From assembly GCA_038200435.1 (NCBI GenBank), contig JBBPXY010000031.1, positions 1 to 22,039 of the forward strand: a stretch of 22,039 bases of DNA, given 5' to 3'. Numbering within the stretch: the stretch's first letter is position 1; each line of letters begins with the position of its first letter. Shown here one piece after another: positions 1-7,230 of the stretch. Both the position numbers and the translations under genes were made by a program. The stretch comes from JBBPXY01 sp038200435 (GTDB lineage Bacteria; Actinomycetota; Thermoleophilia; Solirubrobacterales; Solirubrobacteraceae). The notes under the pieces were generated by a model. That model did no database searches, was not told the DNA's origin, and worked only from the letters and a program-made list of their open reading frames with translations.

Positions 1-1
1 A

Positions 2-145
2 CCGCCTGAGAAGGAGGCCCCGGGACCCGCGAAGCCGCCCGCGACCCCCGCTGGCCCGATCGCTACCCCGCCGCGTCCGCGGCGTTCGCCGCCGCCCCAT
101 CACGCCCGCGGCAACCCTTACGCAACAGCCTCTTATCGAGGCTAA
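2..145 (+). CDS. Possible C-terminal tail of an upstream gene (partial)
   Basis: An open frame enters from the left edge and ends at TAA (143-145), giving about 47 residues. The tail is rich in Pro and Ala with a few charged residues (PPEKEAPGPAKPPATPAGP near its start), the composition of a disordered C-terminal tail on a membrane or cell-wall protein. No domain is visible and I cannot name the gene. The two other plus-strand frames are also open over most of this stretch, as is common at this GC content, so the choice rests on residue composition alone. The next feature, on the opposite strand, begins 18 bases further on. Confidence 0.35.
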   Translation, partial: PPEKEAPGPAKPPATPAGPIATPPRPRRSPPPHHARGNPYATASYRG

Positions 146-162
146 TTCGCCACTCGGCGCCC

Positions 163-502
163 TCAGCGCTTGACAGTGCCGAAGAATCGGCTGTCCAGAG
201 ACATGTTCCTGTTATCGCCGAGCAGGTACATGGCAGCGCTCCGGGATCCGCGCAGTTTCTTGGGTTGTTGTCCTGTATCCCCTTGGGCGCTCGAAAGACC
301 ACGATGTCGCCTACCCGTGGATGTGTGCGTTTCGCGTCGGTTGTGACGTGAGAGCCGACGCGAGGGTCGGCTCCATACCTGGAGACGGCACGCGGTAAGT
401 CTCTCCGCCGGCCGGGGCGCATCCGCATAAGGCGGCGGTCGCCAGGGCTGCGCTTAGCGCGAATCGATACCGCGACACGCGCGAAGCATACGATTGGCTC
501 AT
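163..502 (-). pseudogene. Signal peptidase I (S26 family) relic
   Basis: Three minus-strand frames together spell a decayed type I signal peptidase. Frame one, from ATG 502, has a hydrophobic N-terminal segment with a lipobox-like LCGC and then YRVPSPGMEPTL, which is family box B. The catalytic Ser before Met is Gly (codon 377-379, GGT; AGT would be Ser). A one-base loss just after this, near 360, moves the reading into a second frame with RVGSHVTTD and then RVGDIVVFRAPKG. A third frame carries GDNRNMSLDSRFFGTV, the family's box E, ending at TGA (163-165). The roughly 90 residues that normally lie between these parts, including the catalytic Lys, are missing. The start codon overlaps that of the divergent dehydrogenase within one CATG, leaving no intergenic space. 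I infer a dead gene. Confidence 0.8.
489..494 (+). promoter_or_regulatory. Putative -10 box, leaderless start of the dehydrogenase gene
   Basis: TACGAT lies exactly 6 bases before the ATG at 501 and no Shine-Dalgarno sequence is visible. With initiation about 7 bases downstream of a -10 box, the transcript would begin at the start codon. No clear -35 box is present. The same arrangement recurs at other gene starts in this window. Confidence 0.4.
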
Positions 503-1606
503 GAGAATCCGCGCCGCAGTGCTCGAGGAGTTCGGTGCCCCGCTCGCGGTGCAAGAGGTCGATCTGGCGGAGCCGCGCGCCGGGAGGTGCTCGTGCGCCT
601 GGTGGCCTGCGGCGTCTGCCACACCGATCTCTACACGGCGTCGGGGGCGGACCCGTCCGGTTACGCGCCCGCCGTGCTCGGTCACGAAGGAGCGGGCGTC
701 GTGGAGCGTGTCGGGGAGGGCGTGTCGTCGCTCGGGCCCGGCGACCACGTCGTCACGCTCTTCTCGCCCCAGTGCGGGGAGTGCGTGCACTGCCTCAGCC
801 CGAAGACCAACCTGTGCATGGCGATCCGCGAGCAGCAGAACCTCGGCCATCTGCCCGACGGGACGACGCGGCTCAGCCGAGATGGGGAGCCCATCCGGCA
901 CTTCATGGGCACGTCGACCTTCGCCGAGTACACGGTGATGCCGGAGATCGCGCTGGCCAAGATCAACCCCGAGGCTCCGCTCGACCGCGCCTGCCTGTTC
1001 GCGTGCGGGCTCTCCACCGGGCTCGGCGCGGCGATGTACACGGCCCAGGTCGAAGAGGGATCCACCTGTGTCGTCTTCGGCGCCGGCATGGTCGGCCTCG
1101 GGGCGGTCGCCGGCGCCCGCCTGCAGGGAGCCGACCGCGTCGTCTGCGTCGATCTCTCCGACGAGCGCCTCGAGCTCGCCCGCGGCCAGGGAGCCACGCA
1201 CACGCTGCGCGGCGGCCCGGACGCCGTCGGCGAGATCCTCGAGATGACGGGCGGCTTCGGCGCCGACTACACCTTCGAGGCCACGGGCAACGTGGCTGTC
1301 ATGCGCCAAGCGGTGGAAGCGGCACGGATGGGCTGGGGCCTCTGCACGGTCTGCGGAGTGGCGGGCAAAGGGGAGACGCTCGACGTCGTCCCGCGCTTCC
1401 TCATCACCGGGCGGCGCATCGCCGGCTCGTCGTTCGGTGGCGTGAAGGGGCGCGACCAGGTGCCCCAGCTGGTCGAGCGCTACCTGGCCGGGGACATCGA
1501 CGTCGACGCCTTCCTCTCGCACCGAATCACGCTGGACGAGGTCAACTTGGGCTTCGAGCTGATGGAGGCTCAGGACGGCATCCGCAGCGTGATCTCCCTC
1601 TCCTGA
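501..1606 (+). pseudogene. Class III zinc alcohol dehydrogenase (FrmA/AdhC type), frameshifted
   Basis: This medium-chain dehydrogenase most resembles S-(hydroxymethyl)glutathione or mycothiol dehydrogenases, which oxidise thiol-bound formaldehyde with NAD. From ATG 501 the frame reads MRIRAAVLEEFGAPLAVQEV up to codon 28, then is lost. One G is missing from the GGG run at 582-584; restoring GGGG joins it to the second frame and gives a normal 368-residue protein. In the repaired numbering, catalytic-zinc residues are Cys40 (GVCHTD) and His62 (GHEGAG), and structural-zinc cysteines are 92, 95, 98 and 106. The later GTSTFAEYTV, FGAGMVGLG (NAD fold) and FGGVKGR are family hallmarks. An uninterrupted frame from 494 would start with unrelated residues, so I do not believe it. 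The break is either a real mutation or a base-calling error in a G run; everything after it is intact, which favours error or a very recent loss. Confidence 0.8.
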
Positions 1607-1607
1607 C

Positions 1608-2942
1608 ATGGCCTGGAACGTCGTCATCGCCGGCGGAGGGTTCGGCGGCTACTACGCCGCGCGGACCCTCGAGAAGGTGCTGCCCGCGCATTCGGCGCGG
1701 ATCACGCTGGTAAACGACGTCAACTTCCTGCTTTACACGCCGCTGCTGCCCGGGGCGGCCGGCGGCACGCTCGAGCCGCGTCACGTCGTCGTGCCGCTGC
1801 GGGAGGAGCTCGACTGCACGGAGTTGCTCCTCGGGACCGTCGAGTCGGTGGACGGTGAGCGCCGCTGCCTGCGCGTGAAGACGATGGCCGATCGCCTCAA
1901 GGAGCTTCCTTACGACCATCTCGTCGTCGCGCTCGGCTCGGTGTCGCGTACGCTGCCGATTCCCGGGCTCGAATCCCACGCCATCGGCTTGAAGACCCTG
2001 CCGGAGGCGATCGCGCTGCGCAACCGCGTTATCGCGAACCTCGAACGCGCCGAGAGCCTGGAGGATGCCGCTGAGCGCGCGGCGTACCTCTCATTCGTCG
2101 TCGTGGGCGCCGGCTACGCGGGAGTCGAGGGGCTGGCGGAGCTTCAGGACTTCATGGCCGACGTGATGGACCGCTACCCGCGCTGCCGCGCGCAGGGCAT
2201 GCGCTGGGTGCTGGTGGAGGCGCGCGACCGGGTGATGCCCGAGGTCGGCGCGAGCTTGTCCGACTTCGCCGTAAGGGAGCTGCGGGGCCGTGGGATCGAA
2301 GTGCTGGTGAGCACGACCGTCGAGGCGATGGACGAGCGCAGCATCACGCTGTCCTCGGGTGACTCGATCCCCACGCGCACCGTGGTGTGGACCGCGGGCG
2401 TCACGCCGCATCCCTCCGTGGCGCGGCTCGGATTGCCCCTGGACGCGGCCGGCCGGATTGAGACCGGCCGCGATCTGCGGGTCGCCGGCCGCGACGGCGT
2501 CTGGGCGATCGGCGATGCCGCCGGCGTGCCGGATCCCGCTCGCCAGGGGCAGTCCTGCCCGCCCACGGCTCAGCACGCGATCCGCCAGGGCCGGCTCGTC
2601 GCGCGCAACATTGCCGCTGAGCTCGGGGCCGGAGGGCGTGTGAAGCCCTTCAAGTACAAGACACTCGGCGTCTTCGTCGACCTCGGCCGCTACGAGGCGG
2701 TCGCCTCGACGATGGGCATCCGCTGGCGCGGGTTCCCGGCCTGGTTCCTGGCCCGGACCTACCACATGGCGCTTATGCCCGGAGGCAAGCGCAAGTTTCG
2801 GCTGCTGATCGATTGGACGGTCGACCTGCTCTTCTCGCGCGACGCGTCCGAGCTCGGGCAGCTCGGTCACCCGGCCGCGCTCGACTCCTCGGCGCTGGCC
2901 GAGCAGTCCTCCGGCGGCACGCCGGCCGAGCAGCGACCTTGA
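1608..2942 (+). CDS. Type II NADH dehydrogenase-like NAD(P)/FAD oxidoreductase
   Basis: A 444-residue two-dinucleotide-fold flavoprotein of the NDH-2 family, which passes electrons from NADH to quinone at the inner face of the membrane without pumping protons. The FAD-binding GGGFGG is at residues 9-14, the second (NADH) motif GAGYAG at 167-172, and the C-terminal FAD motif IGDAAG begins at 301. The C-terminal third (YKTLGVFVDLG, then a hydrophobic, basic stretch FPAWFLARTYHMALMPGGKR) resembles the membrane-attachment part of NDH-2. The last 40 residues are low-complexity. The ATG follows the dehydrogenase stop by one base, so the two genes are probably cotranscribed. Membership is secure; the exact substrate (quinone or another acceptor) is inferred. 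Confidence 0.85.
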   Translation: MAWNVVIAGGGFGGYYAARTLEKVLPAHSARITLVNDVNFLLYTPLLPGAAGGTLEPRHVVVPLREELDCTELLLGTVESVDGERRCLRVKTMADRLKELPYDHLVVALGSVSRTLPIPGLESHAIGLKTLPEAIALRNRVIANLERAESLEDAAERAAYLSFVVVGAGYAGVEGLAELQDFMADVMDRYPRCRAQGMRWVLVEARDRVMPEVGASLSDFAVRELRGRGIEVLVSTTVEAMDERSITLSSGDSIPTRTVVWTAGVTPHPSVARLGLPLDAAGRIETGRDLRVAGRDGVWAIGDAAGVPDPARQGQSCPPTAQHAIRQGRLVARNIAAELGAGGRVKPFKYKTLGVFVDLGRYEAVASTMGIRWRGFPAWFLARTYHMALMPGGKRKFRLLIDWTVDLLFSRDASELGQLGHPAALDSSALAEQSSGGTPAEQRP

Positions 2943-3065
2943 AGATTGAAGCCCAGCCTCCGTGCCGGGCAACGGGGAGAACATCGACGGCGCGCCCATC
3001 GACGTGAGGGCGCCGCCTTGCGGCTGGACACTTGGACTACCGGCCGGTGCGCTCCGCGCGGCGCG

Positions 3066-3071
3066 TATCCT
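3066..3071 (+). promoter_or_regulatory. Putative -10 box upstream of yqeY
   Basis: TATCCT ends 12 bases before the ATG at 3084, within the 141-base gap after the NADH dehydrogenase gene. No Shine-Dalgarno sequence and no well-spaced -35 box are visible. I saw no other supported feature in the gap. Confidence 0.3.
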
Positions 3072-3083
3072 CGCTGGCATCCA

Positions 3084-3515
3084 ATGACCGTCGCAGAGCA
3101 GATCAAAGAAGACGCCGTGAGCGCCCTCAAAGCAGGTGACCGCGAGCGTGCGTCCGCGTTGCGCCTCGTGCTCTCCGAGCTGCAGAAGGGCGCCAAGGAG
3201 GGTCCCGACGACGAGCAGGCGATCCTCCGCCGGGAGCGCAAGCGCCGGCTCGACGCGGCAATCCAGTTCCGCGAGGCCGATCGCGGCGAGCTCGCCGAGC
3301 AGGAGGAGCGGGAGGCCGGGATGATCGAGGCCTACCTGCCCGCGGAGATCACCGACGGCGAGCTCGACCGGCTCGTCGCCGCCGCGATCGCCAGCACGGG
3401 TGCCTCGTCACCGCGCGACATGGGCGGCGTCATGAAGGAGGTCATGGCTGCCACGGGTGGCACGGCTGACGGTCGCCGCGTCTCGGCCCGGGTGAAGGAG
3501 GCCCTGAGTGCGTAG
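3084..3515 (+). CDS. yqeY: GatB/YqeY domain protein
   Basis: A 143-residue protein made almost entirely of the YqeY domain, an all-helical module homologous to the tail of the GatB amidotransferase subunit. It starts MTVAEQIKEDAVSALKAGD and contains the family signatures RLVLSELQ, EAYLPAEITD and the C-terminal GGVMKEVMA with GRRVSARVKEAL. The frame is open further upstream to 2946, but those residues are basic low-complexity translation and the family starts at this Met. Free-standing YqeY has no firmly established function, although tRNA interaction has been suggested by homology. Its stop overlaps the start of phoH by 8 bases. Confidence 0.88.
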   Translation: MTVAEQIKEDAVSALKAGDRERASALRLVLSELQKGAKEGPDDEQAILRRERKRRLDAAIQFREADRGELAEQEEREAGMIEAYLPAEITDGELDRLVAAAIASTGASSPRDMGGVMKEVMAATGGTADGRRVSARVKEALSA

Positions 3516-4470
3516 GCAGCTCGAGCTCGACTCCCACGTGGCCGCCGAGCTGGCCGGCAGCCACGACGCGGTGCTGCGCGCGCTCGACGAGCAGCTCGAC
3601 TGCGAGGTGTACCTGCGCGGCAACGTCATGACTCTCGACGGCGAGGACGAGGCGACGGAGGCGGGGGTCATCGTGGTCCGCGAGCTGGCCGATCTCGTCG
3701 CGGGAGGCCATCAGATCTCCCCCGGCACGATCTCGACGGTGACCGGCGCCATCGACCGGGACGAGTCGGCGGCCCGGGTGCTCGACGACGTGGTTTGGCG
3801 CCACCGCTCGACCAAGGTGGCACCGCGCACCGTCAACCAGAAGCGCTACGTCGACTCGATACGCAAGAACACGGTCACATTCGGCGTAGGCCCCGCAGGC
3901 ACGGGCAAGACCTTCCTGGCTGTGGCCCTCGCCGCCGCTGCGCTCACCCGCCGCGAGGTCAACCGGATCATCCTCACCCGCCCGGCCGTAGAGGCGGGCG
4001 AGCGCCTGGGGTTCCTGCCCGGCGACCTGATGGCGAAGGTCGATCCCTACCTGCGCCCGCTGTTCGATGCCCTGCACGACATGATCGATCCCGAGCGCGT
4101 CTCGCAGTACCTCGAGAACGGGGTGATCGAGGTGGCTCCGTTGGCCTTCATGCGCGGCCGCACGCTCAACGACTCCTTCATCATCCTCGACGAAGCGCAG
4201 AACACGAGCCCCGAGCAGATGAAGATGTTCCTCACCCGCCTCGGCTTCAACTCGAAGGTCGTCGTCACCGGCGACGTCACCCAGATCGACCTGCCGCACG
4301 CGCAGGACTCGGGTCTGGTGGTCGTCGGGGACATCCTCGAGAAGATCGAGGGTGTCGAGTTCGTCCGCTTCGGCGGGGAGGACGTCGTGCGCCACAAGCT
4401 CGTGCAGCGGATCGTCGAGGCTTACGCCGACCATTCCCAGCGGCTGACGCCCGAGCTGCGGCGCGCTTGA
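3508..4470 (+). CDS. phoH: PhoH-family ATPase
   Basis: A 320-residue cytoplasmic P-loop ATPase of the PhoH/PhoL type, often linked to RNA metabolism. Walker A GPAGTGKT is at residues 128-135 and the Walker B segment FIILDEAQN has Asp228-Glu229. Other family landmarks are RPAVEAGERLGFLPGD, the FMRGRTL segment and VVTGDVTQIDLP. The N-terminal 100 residues form the small region typical of this subfamily. The GTG start at 3508 lies inside the end of yqeY, with a GAAGGAG ribosome site 7 bases upstream. Its position directly before ybeY and era is widely conserved and supports a role in ribosome or RNA maturation. Confidence 0.92.
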   Translation: MRRQLELDSHVAAELAGSHDAVLRALDEQLDCEVYLRGNVMTLDGEDEATEAGVIVVRELADLVAGGHQISPGTISTVTGAIDRDESAARVLDDVVWRHRSTKVAPRTVNQKRYVDSIRKNTVTFGVGPAGTGKTFLAVALAAAALTRREVNRIILTRPAVEAGERLGFLPGDLMAKVDPYLRPLFDALHDMIDPERVSQYLENGVIEVAPLAFMRGRTLNDSFIILDEAQNTSPEQMKMFLTRLGFNSKVVVTGDVTQIDLPHAQDSGLVVVGDILEKIEGVEFVRFGGEDVVRHKLVQRIVEAYADHSQRLTPELRRA

Positions 4471-4486
4471 TCCTTCGCGTCCGGGT

Positions 4487-4873
4487 GTGATCGAAGTCGA
4501 GGTGATCGGGAGCGCACTGCCCCCTGGCGAGGTGCGGGAGCTCTGCGAGCTGGCTATGAGCTCCGCCGGCGTGAAGAGCGGCCACGTGGCCGTGGCGTTC
4601 GTGGAAGAGGCGGAGATCCAGGATCTGAACCGCGAGCACCGCGACCGCGACGAGCCGACCGACGTGCTTTCGTTTCCTGTCGACGGTCTTGACGAGGTGG
4701 CCGGCCCGCGCGAGCTCGGCGACATCGTCATCTGCCCGCCGTGCACCGAAGACCTCCGCGAGGCGGTAGTCCACGGTGCGCTGCACCTTACGGGCATGGA
4801 CCACGAGACGGACGAGGGCGAGATGCTCGCCTTACAGGCCGAGTTGCTCGCCTGGGCGGCCGAGGACCGGTGA
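4487..4873 (+). CDS. ybeY: Endoribonuclease YbeY (rRNA maturation factor)
   Basis: A 128-residue single-domain metalloprotein that in other bacteria acts in 16S rRNA 3'-end processing and ribosome quality control. The diagnostic zinc motif HGALHLTGMDH covers residues 96-106, with His96, His100 and His106 as expected ligands. The upstream PTDVLSFP and GDIVICP segments are also family hallmarks. The GTG at 4487 is the only start that gives the normal N-terminus, 16 bases after the phoH stop. Its end overlaps the era start in GTGA. The protein is slightly shorter than many homologues but contains every expected motif. Confidence 0.93.
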   Translation: MIEVEVIGSALPPGEVRELCELAMSSAGVKSGHVAVAFVEEAEIQDLNREHRDRDEPTDVLSFPVDGLDEVAGPRELGDIVICPPCTEDLREAVVHGALHLTGMDHETDEGEMLALQAELLAWAAEDR

Positions 4874-5763
4874 GCGGGGAGGGAACCCGAAGCGGGTTCG
4901 TAGCCGTCAGTGGGCGGCCGAACGTCGGCAAGTCGACCCTCGTCAACGCGATCGTGGGGGACAAGGTCGCGATCGTCTCCGACAAGCCTCAGACGACCCG
5001 CCGAGCCATCCGAGGCGTTGCCACCGGGCCCGACTGGCAGCTCGTGCTGGTCGACCTACCCGGTGTCCAAAGGCCGCGTGACGCCCTGACCGCGAGGATG
5101 CAGAAGCGCGTCGAGCAGGAGCTGAAGGAGGCCGACGCAGCGCTGCTCGTGCTGAACGCCGTTCAGGGGGTCGGCCCCGGCGACCGCTTCCTGGCCGGGC
5201 TCCTACAGGGGGCGCCCGTACCGGTGATCATCGCGGTGAACAAGGTCGATCGCTGCTCGCAGACCGAGCTTGTCGAGACGCTGACCGCGGCGGCCGAGCT
5301 CGGCGTGGGGGACGAGATCTTCCCCATCTCGGCGCGGAAGGGAAGCGGTGTCGAGGAGCTCACGGAGCACTTCGTCTCGTTGCTGCCCGAGGGACCGTTC
5401 TACTTCGCGGCCGACCAGCACACCGACCAGGCCGAGCACACGGTGCTCGCCGAGCTCGTCCGCGAGCAGGTGTTGTTAAGGACCCGGCAGGAGGTGCCGC
5501 ACTCGATTGAAGTCGAAGTGGGGGATATCGACCTGGACGGCGACGGGGTTGGTGTGATCCGGGCGCACGTGTGGGTCGAGACGGAGTCACAGAAGGGGAT
5601 CGTCATCGGCGCCGGTGGGCGGATGGTGAAGGCGATCGGGATGGCTGCCCGGAAGTCGCTGGAGGCGCACTTCGGCCGCCAGATTCACCTCGACCTGTCC
5701 GTGCGCGTGCGCCGGCATTGGCGGGGGGACGACTCTTTGCTCGACCGGCTGGGGATCGAGTGA
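4870..5763 (+). CDS. era: GTPase Era
   Basis: A 297-residue GTPase that binds the 3' end of 16S rRNA during 30S subunit assembly. G1 is GRPNVGKS (15-22), the G2 region holds PQTTRRAIRG, G3 is DLPG (62-65), G4 is NKVD (124-127) and G5 is SARKGSG. A C-terminal KH RNA-binding domain is marked by IVIGAGGRMVKAIG, with its loop at residues 247-250, and ends in RVRRHWR. I chose GTG 4870 because it overlaps the ybeY stop and gives the short N-terminus typical of Era; the frame is open further upstream only as ybeY shadow. It is the last gene of the housekeeping run; 192 bases without a plus-strand gene follow. Confidence 0.95.
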   Translation: MSGEGTRSGFVAVSGRPNVGKSTLVNAIVGDKVAIVSDKPQTTRRAIRGVATGPDWQLVLVDLPGVQRPRDALTARMQKRVEQELKEADAALLVLNAVQGVGPGDRFLAGLLQGAPVPVIIAVNKVDRCSQTELVETLTAAAELGVGDEIFPISARKGSGVEELTEHFVSLLPEGPFYFAADQHTDQAEHTVLAELVREQVLLRTRQEVPHSIEVEVGDIDLDGDGVGVIRAHVWVETESQKGIVIGAGGRMVKAIGMAARKSLEAHFGRQIHLDLSVRVRRHWRGDDSLLDRLGIE

Positions 5764-5955
5764 CGGCTGGGCGCGCCTCGTAGGGACCGGATCTGAGGAA
5801 GGAGTAAGGACGACCTGGACCGCGGGCGAGAAGCGAAATGCATCCCGGAATCGACCGTTCTACGTACGAAACCGGGAGAGATCCGATGTGAGGCCGGAAA
5901 CAGGGCCAGGTCGGATGACGTCGTGCGCCCCGATCTCGCGTCTCCGCTTCCCTTC
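5764..5955. other. Intergenic gap between convergent genes
   Basis: This gap separates the end of era from the end of the minus-strand membrane protein gene. It contains an inverted repeat TCCCGG (5843-5848) / CCGGGA (5872-5877) with a 23-base loop, which is weak and lacks a T run. An AAGGAG-like sequence near 5799 is not followed by a usable reading frame. I saw no tRNA, no supported gene and no clear terminator. Confidence 0.5.
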
Positions 5956-6378
5956 CTAGAGCGGCCCGCCGGTCCGCTCGGCCAACGCCCGGTTCTCCCT
6001 CTCTGCCGCGGCGAGCTGCTCGGGGCTGCCTCGGACGAACACGAGTGCGACTGCGAGCACGAGCAAGATCGCAGCGGTCACTCCGACGAGCAGCCACCGG
6101 CCCAGCAAGAACTGCCCCACGAGGTTGAGCAACATCCCGCCCGTGACCACGAGAGTGGCGCGCCGGGTCAGGCCCCGAGACCTTAGGAGATCCGCCGCAT
6201 AGCGCGCGGCCATCCAGGCGTGGCCGCTGTCCTCGACCGCCCGGCCGCGGTGCACCGCGCGCACTACCCGCCATTTCTCTCCAAATGACAGAGCGCGCCA
6301 GGTCCGCTTCCACTCGCGGCCAGCCAGCACGTCGCGACCGGTCGAGAGCTGGCGCTCCCGAGACGAGGGACTGGTCAC
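5956..6378 (-). CDS. Small two-helix membrane protein, unknown function
   Basis: A 140-residue protein starting at GTG 6378. The first 70 residues are hydrophilic and basic (REWKRTWRALSFGEKWRVVR is the recognisable core). Two closely spaced hydrophobic helices follow at about residues 74-95 and 97-116 (TLVVTGGMLLNLVGQFLL, then VTAAILLVLAVALVFV), and then a short charged tail. The positive N-terminal part suggests that the termini lie in the cytoplasm. I do not recognise a named family. Coding is supported by composition, by the helices and by the position 8 bases after the small acidic gene on the same strand, which implies cotranscription. A longer overlapping minus-strand frame is only its shadow. 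Confidence 0.65.
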   Translation of the reverse strand: MTSPSSRERQLSTGRDVLAGREWKRTWRALSFGEKWRVVRAVHRGRAVEDSGHAWMAARYAADLLRSRGLTRRATLVVTGGMLLNLVGQFLLGRWLLVGVTAAILLVLAVALVFVRGSPEQLAAAERENRALAERTGGPL

Positions 6379-6386
6379 GAAGCTCC

Positions 6387-6557
6387 CTAGTAGGGCTTGA
6401 CGCGCCCCAGGTTCTCTTCGCCCTTCTCCATCGCCTCCTCGTCCACGGGCGGGTTGCCGCGGACCTCCTTCTTGTCGGGGCTCGTCTCGTACTGGTCGGA
6501 CGCGCCGCCCTCCTCTGAGGGCTCGGGTGTGTCTGGTGTGTTTGGTGACTCAGTCAT
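6387..6557 (-). CDS. Small acidic, probably disordered protein
   Basis: A 56-residue protein starting MTESPNTPDTPEPSEEGGAS and ending in GEENLGRVKPY. It is dominated by Glu, Asp, Pro, Ser, Thr and Lys, has no hydrophobic segment and no Cys, and looks disordered. The same frame is open to 6608, but ATG 6557 is preferred because AGAAGG directly precedes it and the extra residues are basic and out of character. It is the first gene of a minus-strand pair with the membrane protein and diverges from hisIE across 64 bases. The family is unknown to me; coding confidence rests on strongly biased, non-random composition. Confidence 0.55.
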   Translation of the reverse strand: MTESPNTPDTPEPSEEGGASDQYETSPDKKEVRGNPPVDEEAMEKGEENLGRVKPY

Positions 6558-6609
6558 CCTTCTGCCGTACCCCGCCGCGCGCTGGCGAAACCGCTGACCC
6601 GGGCGCACC

Positions 6610-6615
6610 TAGAAT
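6610..6615 (+). promoter_or_regulatory. Putative -10 box of the hisIE-trp operon, leaderless
   Basis: TAGAAT lies exactly 6 bases before the ATG of hisIE at 6622 and there is no Shine-Dalgarno sequence. The spacing fits transcription starting at the start codon itself. That leaves no room for a leader peptide or riboswitch, so classic trp attenuation ahead of this unit is unlikely. Confidence 0.45.
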
Positions 6616-6621
6616 CCCGGC

Positions 6622-7230
6622 ATGGAGACGGTGGAGATGCGGTGGGACGATCGCGGCCTCGCGCCGTGCGTGGTGCAGGACTGGCGCACGGGCGAAGTGC
6701 TGACGCTCGCCTACATGAACGCCGAGTCCCTCGCGCGCACCCGTGAAACCGGCCAGACCCACTTCTGGAGCCGATCCCGCAACGAGCTGTGGCATAAGGG
6801 CGCTACCAGTGGCAATACCCAGGCGGTGAAGGCGCTGCGCTTCGACTGCGACCAGGACGCGATCCTCGCTCTTGTCGAGCCAGCCGGACCCGCCTGCCAC
6901 ACCGGCGAGCGGACTTGCTTTCACGAGGGCGAGACCGACCGGCGGGCGCCGCACGAGTCGCTGCCCGATCTCGAGCGGACCGTACGCGCCAGGGCCAGAG
7001 CCGATGCGTCCACTTCGTCCTACACGGCCAGACTGCTCGCCGATCCCGGGTTCACGGGTGAGAAGGTGCAGGAGGAGGCCGAGGAGGTCGCCCGCGCCGT
7101 GCGCGAGGAGACCGACGAGCGCGTGGGGGAGGAGGCGGCCGATCTGCTCTACCACCTGACCGTCCTGCTGCACACTCGTGGCCTCGCCCTGGCCGCTCCC
7201 CAGCAGGTGCTCGATGGCCGTCGCCGCTGA
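6622..7230 (+). CDS. hisIE: Bifunctional phosphoribosyl-AMP cyclohydrolase / phosphoribosyl-ATP pyrophosphatase
   Basis: A 202-residue cytoplasmic protein for steps two and three of histidine synthesis. Residues 1 to about 105 are the HisI cyclohydrolase, with AYMN, FWSRSRNELWHKGATSGNTQ, the metal-binding DCDQDA and PACHTGERTCF carrying the zinc cysteines. Residues from about 112 onward are the HisE pyrophosphohydrolase, with DLERTV, SSYTARLL, the acidic EKVQEEAEEV helix and EEAADLLYHLTVLL. Both halves look complete, so both activities are expected. The end overlaps the trpE start by 17 bases, which implies tight coupling to tryptophan genes; both pathways draw on PRPP. No other his gene is in the window. 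Confidence 0.93.
   Translation: METVEMRWDDRGLAPCVVQDWRTGEVLTLAYMNAESLARTRETGQTHFWSRSRNELWHKGATSGNTQAVKALRFDCDQDAILALVEPAGPACHTGERTCFHEGETDRRAPHESLPDLERTVRARARADASTSSYTARLLADPGFTGEKVQEEAEEVARAVREETDERVGEEAADLLYHLTVLLHTRGLALAAPQQVLDGRRR

Noticed and set aside
311..1627. 438-residue open frame on the minus strand opposite the dehydrogenase
   Set aside because: It mirrors the dehydrogenase codons and has repetitive Arg/Ala/Glu/His composition. Only its last 64 residues (from 502 downward) are meaningful, and they belong to the signal peptidase relic.
3442..4797. 451-residue minus-strand frame opposite phoH and ybeY
   Set aside because: It lies opposite genes with full motif sets, has no recognisable domain, and has a composition typical of antisense translation in high-GC DNA.
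5843..5877. TCCCGG/CCGGGA inverted repeat as terminator between era and the membrane protein gene
   Set aside because: The stem has only six pairs with a 23-base loop and no T run on either strand.
5603..6313. 236-residue minus-strand frame spanning the end of era and the membrane protein gene
   Set aside because: It overlaps era and the better-supported membrane protein gene, and is Arg/Pro/Gly-rich without hydrophobic or motif structure.
6558..6621. Possible trp leader peptide or T-box ahead of the hisIE-trp run
   Set aside because: There are only 64 bases between divergent genes, no Trp-rich frame and no T-box-like structure.
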